Source of the DNA: Streptomyces sp. NBC_00513
GTDB lineage: Bacteria; Actinomycetota; Actinomycetes; Streptomycetales; Streptomycetaceae
DNA length: 64,000 bases
Assembly: GCF_041431415.1 (NCBI RefSeq)
Contig: NZ_CP107845.1
Coordinates: 682,001-746,000 of the forward strand
Reading direction: 5' to 3'
Positions 58,391 to 64,000 of this stretch are shown piece by piece. A program made the position numbers and the translations under genes. The notes under the pieces are model-generated. The model ran no database searches. It had not been told where the DNA came from and saw only the letters and a list, made by a program, of their open reading frames with translations. How positions within the stretch are numbered: the stretch's first letter is position 1; every line of letters begins with the position of its first letter.

Positions 58391-59074
58391 ATGCCCAAGC
58401 AGGTGAACTACGCGGACCGCCGCCACCTCATCGCCGAGGCCGTCTGTCGACTCGCCGACGAACACGGGCTGGAAGGCGTCACCCTGCGCGACGTCGCCGC
58501 CCGCGCGCAGGTGTCGATGGGCGCCGTCCAGCGCTGTTTCCGCACCAAGGAGGAGATGCTCTCGTTCACTCTCGGGCGGGTGGGCGACCGGATCGGCGAG
58601 CGCATCCGGGCCCGGCTGGTGGCGAGCCCCGCACAGTCGGCAAGCACCGCCCTGGGCCACGCGGCCACCGAGGTCGCGCTGCTCCGGGAGGAACACCGGG
58701 CCGAGGCCCGGGTATGGCTCGCGTTCGTCGCCCAGGCGGCCGTCAACGAGACCCTCGCGGCCACCCTGAAGGCCAACTACGCGGCCCTGCAAGAGGCGTT
58801 CACGCACCTCATCGCGGAAGCCGCCGAAAGCGTCGACGGCCTCGCGCGCCCCGAAGCGCCCCCTGTGACACCCTTCGACGCACTCCTCGACGCGTCACAC
58901 GAGGCTCGCACCCTCCTCGCCCTCACGGACGGTCTCACCACGCACGTGCTCATCGGCCACCTCACCCCACAAGCGGCGCGGGACGTCCTGCACGCCCACC
59001 TGGCCAACCTCTGGGCGCGGACCGCGCGGCCCACGACCGACCCCGCGCTCCGTCCCGACCAACCCGACCGCTGA
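58391..59074 (+). CDS. TetR-family regulator
   Basis: 227 residues from ATG 58391, with GGAG in the leader. HTH: ADRRHLIAEAVCRLADEHGLEGVTLRDVAARAQVSMGAVQRCFRTKEEM (about 8-56). The helical ligand domain has HRAEARVWLAFVAQAAVNETLA and HEARTLLALTDGLTTHVLIG, the TetR_C_6 (BetI-like) look. Divergent from the amidase gene; twin CGATGCA-type palindromes between them are its likely operators. Confidence 0.92.
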   Translation: MPKQVNYADRRHLIAEAVCRLADEHGLEGVTLRDVAARAQVSMGAVQRCFRTKEEMLSFTLGRVGDRIGERIRARLVASPAQSASTALGHAATEVALLREEHRAEARVWLAFVAQAAVNETLAATLKANYAALQEAFTHLIAEAAESVDGLARPEAPPVTPFDALLDASHEARTLLALTDGLTTHVLIGHLTPQAARDVLHAHLANLWARTARPTTDPALRPDQPDR

Positions 59075-59126
59075 CGGGCCGGAAACCGGTCGACGATGGT
59101 CAAAGGTCGATGAGAGCCTGTCCCGC

Positions 59127-59519
59127 ATGGACGCCGACCCCATCGACCTCGCGCGACGTCTCGCGCGCGACCTGTTCCCCGAAGCGCTCGCCGTGGTTCT
59201 GGCCGGATCCACGGCCTCGGGGCGGGCGACGCCGAGCAGCGACCTCGACGTCGCGGTGCTCGTCGGGGACGGCGGCGAGACCCTCCGCGCGTGGGCGGGC
59301 GGCGGGAAGTGGCTGCCGCGACGCCTCTTGGCCGCGGACGCGGAACGCGGATCCGCCCTGCTCGAAGGACACCTGCGGCTGTGTCGATCGGAGGATCCGA
59401 CGCCGCTCGTCGATGCCGCCTCTCGGATCCTCGACCTCGTCGGCGGGCCGCTTCGCGAGGGCTACCGCAGAACCTGGCGGGGTGTCGTCGCGTCGGCGGC
59501 CGCCCCGGTCGGGCGTTGA
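59127..59519 (+). CDS. Short nucleotidyltransferase-domain protein
   Basis: 130 residues. Pol-beta-type motif GSTASGRATPSSDLDVAVLV (about 27-46), with the GS...SDLD metal-binding Asp pair. Then GKWLPRRLLAADAERGSALLEGHLRLC and GPLREGYRRTWRGVV. Related streptomycete proteins I recall are about 230-250 residues, with a central segment after the DLD strand. Here the motif runs almost directly into the C-terminal part, suggesting an internal deletion. It may be non-functional. Confidence 0.65.
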   Translation: MDADPIDLARRLARDLFPEALAVVLAGSTASGRATPSSDLDVAVLVGDGGETLRAWAGGGKWLPRRLLAADAERGSALLEGHLRLCRSEDPTPLVDAASRILDLVGGPLREGYRRTWRGVVASAAAPVGR

Positions 59520-59542
59520 CGGCGGACCGACGCGGCACCGCC

Positions 59543-61156
59543 CTACCGGGGCGGGGTGTCCGTACCCGACCCGCCGGCCAGGCCTCCCCGGCGCCCGGTC
59601 GCCGGCGCCGGCGCCACTGACGGTGGTGACGGCAGGCGGACGACGAGGCGGGCGCCGCCAGGACTCGGCTCCGCGTCCACGGAACCGCCGTGATGGGCCG
59701 CCAGGTCCCGGGCGATGGCCAGCCCCAACCCGGCCCCGCCCTGGTCGCGGCTGCGGGCGTCGTCGAGGCGGGTGAACCGTTCGAAGACCCGCTCCCGTTC
59801 CGCGGGCGGAATGCCCGGCCCGTCGTCCACGATCTCCAGCACGGCGACCGGTGCGCCATCCACGCCCGGCGCGGTGCGGAGCACCACGTCCACCCGCTCC
59901 TCCGCGAAGCGCTGGGCGTTGTCGAGCAGGTTGGTGACGATCCGGATCAGCCACAGCTCGTTGCCGGTGACCCGGATCCCGGCGGTGAGGGCCGTGCCGA
60001 CCGGGACCCGGTCGCCGGCGCGGGCCTCGACCACGTCCCGGACGAGCTCGGTGAGATCCAGGGGCACGGTCGGCACGGGCTGCGCGGCGTCGATCCGGGC
60101 GAGGAGCAGCAGATCGGCCGCGAGTTGCTGGAGTCGCTCGACGTCCTCCAGCGCGCCTCCGATCAGTTCGGGCCACAGGTCCGGGTCACGGATCGCCATG
60201 GCCACCTCCAACTGGGTCCGCAGCACGGTGATGGGGCTGCGCAGCTCGTGCGACGCGTCGGCGATGAACCGCCGCTGTCGGATCCCGGACGCCTCCAGCC
60301 GGTCCAGGGTGGTGTTCATCGTCTGCGCCAGGCGGGCGACCTCGTCACGCGTGGGAGGCACGGGGACCCGGCGGTGCAGGTCCCGGTCGGAGATCTCCGC
60401 GACCTCGGCGCGGATCTCCTCCACGGGGCGCAGTGCCCGGCCGGTGACGCGCCAGGTGACGAGGGCGACGGTCGCGAGGAGGAGGGGCATGCCGATCGCG
60501 AGCGCGGCGGTGGTGGTGTCGTCGGCGGCGTCGGCGGCGCGCAGTGAGGCTCCCGCGTAGACGGTGACGATCCCGTCGGGGGTGTCGACGACGACCTGCG
60601 CCACCCGCACGCGCTGTTCACCGCCGAACGGTCGGTCCTTCCAGGTGTGCAGGCGCAGCCCCGGGCGCTGGGGCGACGGGGTGACGGGGTCGGGTCCGGG
60701 AGCGACGGGGACGGGCCCGGCGCGGAAGGGGCCGGGTGCGGCGAGTGGTCGGGGGCTGGAGAACAGTACGGTGCCGTCCGCGGCGACCACTTGGAGGAAC
60801 TCGACGCCGGGGGCGAGCGGTCGGACGCGTCCCAGGTTGCCGGTGGCGGCGAGTGCGGCCACCGACTCGGCCTGTTGCCGGGCGTCGTTCTCCGCGTTGC
60901 GCAGCAGGTTGTTCTCCAGCAGGCCGATCAGGGCGAACGAGGCCGCGGTCAGGGCGGCGGCGACCACCAGGCTCGCGGCGACGGTGGCCCGGGCCCGTAC
61001 CGTGGTCGGCCACCAGCGCCGCGACACGACCCACCGCGCCACCCACCGCACGGGGCGGCGCACCACCGGGAACCGTCGCGGCCTCGGGGGCCGGGGCGAC
61101 CTCGGGAGGCGGCGCGGTCTCGGGAGGGCGCCGGGGCCGGGCTCCGGTTCAGCCAC
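59543..61156 (-). CDS. Sensor histidine kinase with HAMP
   Basis: 537 residues from GTG 61156. A Pro/Arg-rich N-terminus of about 50 residues precedes TM1 (58-79), an extracytoplasmic sensor (80-214), TM2 (215-236), HAMP (237-290) and HisKA with His303 (ASHELRSPITVL). The ATPase domain has RIVTNLLDNAQRF, VDDGPGIPP and GGAGLGLAIARDLAAHHGG. Its start overlaps the response-regulator stop by 8 bp. The divergent PepSY-like gene is the likely regulated output. Confidence 0.93.
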   Translation of the reverse strand: MAEPEPGPGALPRPRRLPRSPRPPRPRRFPVVRRPVRWVARWVVSRRWWPTTVRARATVAASLVVAAALTAASFALIGLLENNLLRNAENDARQQAESVAALAATGNLGRVRPLAPGVEFLQVVAADGTVLFSSPRPLAAPGPFRAGPVPVAPGPDPVTPSPQRPGLRLHTWKDRPFGGEQRVRVAQVVVDTPDGIVTVYAGASLRAADAADDTTTAALAIGMPLLLATVALVTWRVTGRALRPVEEIRAEVAEISDRDLHRRVPVPPTRDEVARLAQTMNTTLDRLEASGIRQRRFIADASHELRSPITVLRTQLEVAMAIRDPDLWPELIGGALEDVERLQQLAADLLLLARIDAAQPVPTVPLDLTELVRDVVEARAGDRVPVGTALTAGIRVTGNELWLIRIVTNLLDNAQRFAEERVDVVLRTAPGVDGAPVAVLEIVDDGPGIPPAERERVFERFTRLDDARSRDQGGAGLGLAIARDLAAHHGGSVDAEPSPGGARLVVRLPSPPSVAPAPATGRRGGLAGGSGTDTPPR

Positions 61157-61826
61157 CGTCCACCGCCAGGCGGTAGCCCGCGCCCCGCACGGTCTCCAGG
61201 GCGACCCGGCCGAACGGCGCGTCGATCTTGCGCCGGACCGCGCTGACGTGGACCTCCACGACGTTGGGGTCGCCCTCGAAGGCGCTGTCCCAGACCTGTT
61301 CCAGGATCTCCCGTTTGGGCACCACCTCGCCCGGGCGCCGGGCGAGGCACTCCAGGACCGCGAACTCCCGCGCCGTCAACCGGATCTCCGTACCGGCTCG
61401 GGAGCACACGTGTCGCGCCGGATCGACGAGGAGGTCGCCGAATTCGAGGGCCTGGGGGGTGCGTCGGCCGCTACGTCGGCCCAGCGCGCGGAGTCGGGCG
61501 ACGAGCACGAGGTAGGAGAACGGCTTGGAGAGGAAGTCGTCCGCGCCCGTGTCCAGCGCCTCCGCCTCGTCGTACTCGCCGTCCTTCGCGGTGAGCATCA
61601 GGATCCCGGCCTCGCTGCCGGCCGCCCGCAGGCGGGAGCAGACCCGGTAGCCGTTCAGGCCGGGCAGCATGATGTCGAGCACGATCAGGTCGTAGTCGTG
61701 CTCGGTGGCCATCCACAGGCCCTGCGGTCCGTCGAAGGCCACGTCGACGGAGAAGCCCTCGGACTGGAGCCCCCGTTGCAGGGCCACGGCCAGCCGTCGT
61801 TCGTCCTCCACCACCAGTACACGCAT
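61149..61826 (-). CDS. OmpR-family response regulator
   Basis: 225 residues. Receiver: MRVLVVEDER, Asp51 (LIVLDIMLPGLNG), Lys in DDFLSKPF. The winged-helix output domain contains LTAREFAVLECLARRPGEVVPKREILEQVWD and VVEVHVSAVRRKIDAPFGRVALETVRGAGYRL. Close to CseB/MprA-like regulators in pattern. It probably binds the CTTCAGG direct repeats just upstream and controls itself and the divergent gene. Confidence 0.93.
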   Translation of the reverse strand: MRVLVVEDERRLAVALQRGLQSEGFSVDVAFDGPQGLWMATEHDYDLIVLDIMLPGLNGYRVCSRLRAAGSEAGILMLTAKDGEYDEAEALDTGADDFLSKPFSYLVLVARLRALGRRSGRRTPQALEFGDLLVDPARHVCSRAGTEIRLTAREFAVLECLARRPGEVVPKREILEQVWDSAFEGDPNVVEVHVSAVRRKIDAPFGRVALETVRGAGYRLAVDGG

Positions 61827-61870
61827 GCCGAACAGGGTCTCAGGCCCGGCCGTCGGCTTGCTGAAGGGGT

Positions 61871-61901
61871 CTTCAGGCGGCTTCAGGTGGGCTTCAGGTG
61901 A
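61871..61901. promoter_or_regulatory. CTTCAGG direct repeats (response-regulator box)
   Basis: Three copies at 61871, 61881 and 61892 (CTTCAGGCGG, CTTCAGGTGG, CTTCAGGTGA), one helical turn apart, in the divergent region between the response regulator and PepSY-like genes. This is the arrangement OmpR-type regulators bind. Confidence 0.7.
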
Positions 61902-61961
61902 GGTCGCGCAAGCTCGGGACGCACCGGCCGCGGTGGCCGTTCGTCTTGAGGAGTCGCAGGC

Positions 61962-62639
61962 ATGTCCCAGTCCGTCCCACCCTCGCCCCAGCCCGACCCG
62001 ACCGTCCGGCCCGACACCGCCGCCCAGGCGGCACCCACCGTTACGACCGACCGGTCGCAGATCCCCGGGAACGCCGCGGAGACCGCTCCCCGGGACCGCA
62101 AGGTGCTCGCCCGGGTCGTACCGCGGAGCAGGGGAGCCCGCTGGGCCGTGCTCGGCGCGGCCGTGGTGCTGGTCGGCGGCGCGGCGGCCGTCACGGGCGT
62201 CGCCGTGTCCGAACACCACCGGGACCACCGCCCCGTGGGCATCCTCGGGCCGTGGGCCCACGACGGGGACGGCGACGAGCACGCCTTCGCGGGCCCCGGA
62301 GAGCGGCGGGCCGGCGACCGGCAGACGGGCAGGGAACGCGGTGTCCCGCCCCTGCCCGGCGGGAACGAGGACTCCGGCGGGCGGGTGACCGCCCCGAGGG
62401 CGGCGCCGGCGCCGCTGCCCTCGTTGGCCGCGAAGGACGCGGTCGAGAAGGCGGCCGGCGCGGTGAGCGGCGGCTCGGTGGAGAGCCTGCGCGTCGTCGG
62501 CCAGCAGGGCGGCGGCAGCGCGTGGCTGGCCGTCGTCGTCGGCCCCGACGGCGTCCGGCACGCCGTCACCCTGTCCGGCGCGGACGGCACGATCACCGGC
62601 AACACCGTCACGGGCGACACGGTCACCCCCGGCCGCTGA
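61962..62639 (+). CDS. PepSY-like membrane-anchored secreted protein
   Basis: 225 residues. A disordered N-terminus (1-55) is followed by one transmembrane helix (ARWAVLGAAVVLVGGAAAVTGVAV, about 59-82), an extracytoplasmic His/Asp/Gly-rich linker (HHRDHRP, HDGDGDEHAF), then a PepSY-like domain (about 150-215: AKDAVEKAAGAVSGGSVESLRVVGQQGGGSAWLAVVVGPDGVRHAVTLSG). Proteins of this kind next to OmpR-type two-component systems are common in actinomycetes and are usually the regulated target, perhaps feeding back on the sensor. Confidence 0.75.
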   Translation: MSQSVPPSPQPDPTVRPDTAAQAAPTVTTDRSQIPGNAAETAPRDRKVLARVVPRSRGARWAVLGAAVVLVGGAAAVTGVAVSEHHRDHRPVGILGPWAHDGDGDEHAFAGPGERRAGDRQTGRERGVPPLPGGNEDSGGRVTAPRAAPAPLPSLAAKDAVEKAAGAVSGGSVESLRVVGQQGGGSAWLAVVVGPDGVRHAVTLSGADGTITGNTVTGDTVTPGR

Positions 62640-62839
62640 CCTCCCCTCGCCGGCGGACAGCGAGCCCTCGGACCCCTTCCGTCGACACCGGGGCCCGACC
62701 CGTACGACCCGGGGCACGCCCCGTACGTACCCGGGCCCGACCACTACGTGCGCCGACGAGGTCCGCATGTTGCCGGATTCCGGCATGGACGCTTCATCGG
62801 TTCCCCTTCTATCGTGAGTTCCGTTCCGGAAGGGGACCG

Positions 62840-63166
62840 ATGAACGGAAATCCCGCCTATCACGTGATCGCTCTCGGCATCGCGACCCTGGTGTGCCTGC
62901 CGGTGGCACTGGCCGTCCTGCGCGGACGCCGGATGCCGTGGTTGCGCCGCCGCACCGTGGCCCCGCGGCCGTACGCGTGGGGTGTCCTGTGCTTCTACGC
63001 GGTGGCGCCCGTGAACGCGGTGCCACGGATCCTCGACGCCCCACAGGACCTCGTCCTGGCCTGCACGGCGGCGGGTGTCGTCTGTGTCATGGCGGGGGCC
63101 GCGTTCATGTTGCGCGCCGAGCGCATCGGCCTTCGCTCGCCGGGCTGCCCCGCCGCGCACGAGTGA
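62840..63166 (+). CDS. Small three-span membrane protein
   Basis: 108 residues from ATG 62840, with GGAAGGGG upstream. Helices: HVIALGIATLVCLPVALAVL, PYAWGVLCFYAVAPVNAVPRIL, LACTAAGVVCVMAGAAFML. No motif that I recognise; a basic loop RGRRMPWLRRRT follows helix 1. It stands alone between the PepSY-like gene and the convergent hydrolase gene. A 200-bp leader region before it has several short GTACG-type inverted repeats but no clear operator. Confidence 0.6.
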   Translation: MNGNPAYHVIALGIATLVCLPVALAVLRGRRMPWLRRRTVAPRPYAWGVLCFYAVAPVNAVPRILDAPQDLVLACTAAGVVCVMAGAAFMLRAERIGLRSPGCPAAHE

Positions 63167-63174
63167 GCGGCCGG

Positions 63175-63201
63175 CGTGCACACCGTGCACGCCGTGCACG
63201 C
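63175..63201. repeat. Three 9-bp tandem repeats
   Basis: CGTGCACAC (63175), CGTGCACGC (63184) and CGTGCACGC (63193), just after the small membrane-protein gene. GTGCAC is itself palindromic, so the stretch can also form short hairpins. Confidence 0.75.
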
Positions 63202-63254
63202 CGTGACCCGGCGGCGCCGCGGCGGGTTCCGGTGAACTCGCCGCGCGTGTCGGG

Positions 63255-64000
63255 TCAGTGACCGAGCGCTTCGAGGTGACGGTGGAGCGCCGCATGGCCC
63301 TCGGGCGTGGGGTGGAGCCCGTCGGCGAGGAGTTCGGGGCTGTCCCGCAGCGGCTCCCACATGTCGAGGAAGTCGACGTGGTTGTCCTCGGCCCAGGCCC
63401 GCAGGGAATCGCGCAGGCCCAGGGCTCGTTCTCGGGTGAAGCACAGACCCTCGTGGTCGCGGGTGCGTTCCTCGTCGATCCACGCCGGTCCCGCGACGAC
63501 GAGACGCGCGTTGCGATCGAGGGCGGCGGCGGCCAGTGCGCCGAGGCCATCCGTGAGGTGTGGTGCGGCGTCGTGTCCGGTCCGTGAGGGGGCGAGCGGC
63601 CGGGCCGAGTCGTTGATCCCGGCGGCGACGAGGAGGGTGTCGGGCAGGCGTGCGTCCAGGAGCCCGGGGGTCTGCTCGGCGACGTCGGTCAGGGTGCTGC
63701 CGGGAACGGCCAGGTTGAAGACCCGGTGGTCGGTCTCGTTCCGTGCGATGTGGGTGGCCGCCAGGCGGGCCGCCCACCCTCCCCGAGGGTCACAACGACC
63801 GTAGGCGACGCTGTCGCCCACGATCACGATGCGGGCCGCGGCACGCAACGGCTTCGCGTCCAGGTAGGCCCAGACGGTCTCCCCGGAGGAGAGCCGGACG
63901 CGTCGGCGGGTGTAGTCGTCGACCTCGTAGGCGTCGGCCGCGGCCAGTTCCCGATCGGTGAGGCGCAGCACGGCGCCCTCGACCGAGGCGCCGAACCTGC
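63255..64000 (-). CDS. GGCT(AIG2)-like / SGNH hydrolase fusion, 5' end beyond window
   Basis: The frame is open from TGA at 63255 to the right edge; at least 248 residues are visible. The first part, RFGASVEGAVLRLTDRELAAADAYEVDDYTRRRVRLSSGETVWAYL, matches the end of a gamma-glutamylcyclotransferase/AIG2-like fold. An SGNH hydrolase follows: block I IVIVGDSVAYG (Ser nucleophile), Gly/Asn blocks PGSTL and AAGINDS, and C-terminal DGLHPTPEGH (Asp and His). GTG 63969-63971 is an internal start candidate that would drop most of the AIG2 part. The substrate is unknown, possibly acyl or amide esters. Confidence 0.8.
   Translation of the reverse strand, partial: RFGASVEGAVLRLTDRELAAADAYEVDDYTRRRVRLSSGETVWAYLDAKPLRAAARIVIVGDSVAYGRCDPRGGWAARLAATHIARNETDHRVFNLAVPGSTLTDVAEQTPGLLDARLPDTLLVAAGINDSARPLAPSRTGHDAAPHLTDGLGALAAAALDRNARLVVAGPAWIDEERTRDHEGLCFTRERALGLRDSLRAWAEDNHVDFLDMWEPLRDSPELLADGLHPTPEGHAALHRHLEALGH

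Noticed and set aside
62640..62839. GTACG-rich stretch as an origin or attachment site
   Set aside because: Only short overlapping GTACG/CCCGG inverted repeats are seen; no DnaA boxes, integrase or tRNA gene is nearby.

Overview
The window looks like chromosome of a streptomycete or a close relative. GC content and third-position GC are very high, GTG starts are common, and the content is typical: many divergent regulator/target pairs, SpoIIE phosphatase, WYL, MarR and TetR regulators, DUF4232 lipoprotein, an HEAT-repeat giant and a Ser/Thr kinase with a lectin-like tail. Assignment to Streptomyces is inferred from these traits only; no rRNA or housekeeping marker is present. No tRNA, rRNA or CRISPR array was seen.

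Layout. 1-9.1 kb: end of an FtsX/MacB-type ABC permease, secreted and membrane proteins, an EF-hand protein, a MarR/SnoaL-like divergent pair with twin palindromes, and a small membrane protein coupled to an HTH protein behind two GTCAA-N7-TTGAC sites. 9.2-13.7 kb: a mobile-element island. It holds a complete IS481-family element with a CCTAGG target duplication, a small hypothetical gene, and an IS5-type element whose transposase is interrupted, antisense, by a full-length group II intron (10754-12918). 13.7-22.6 kb: an epoxide-hydrolase-like protein lacking its catalytic residues opposite a WYL regulator, a secreted GH114-like protein, a two-component system, a methyltransferase, and a TMEM165-type Mn/Ca transporter behind a yybP-ykoY (Mn2+) riboswitch. 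22.8-37.3 kb: CorA, the 1624-residue HEAT protein, a PRC-barrel protein, SpoIIE phosphatase, cation diffusion facilitator, DJ-1/PfpI protein, and a YihY / holin-like / DUF3618 membrane-stress group. 37.3-48 kb: kinase with ricin-like tail, an iron-box-preceded secreted hydrolase, a second (catalytically complete) epoxide hydrolase, an AGPS-like flavoenzyme with TetR partner, and a TmrB-like kinase.

48.1-54.4 kb is the most interesting segment. A secreted ribosome-inactivating protein (ricin/Shiga A-chain type, all key residues present) is divergent from a tightly coupled five-gene operon: BacA-like prephenate decarboxylase, an unrecognised possible metalloprotein, an EamA exporter, an ATP-grasp ligase and a fold-type IV aminotransferase. 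By analogy with bacilysin (BacA/BacD/aminotransferase/exporter) this is read as a compact gene cluster for a small peptide or modified amino acid built on a dihydro-aromatic residue. The divergent promoter region carries two perfect inverted repeats.

54.4-64 kb: GNAT, an AlkZ-like winged-helix protein abutting a WYL regulator that has lost its HTH half, an amidase/TetR pair with twin operators, a short nucleotidyltransferase, a two-component system with CTTCAGG direct repeats and a PepSY-like target, and, at the right edge, a GGCT(AIG2)-like/SGNH hydrolase fusion cut by the window end.
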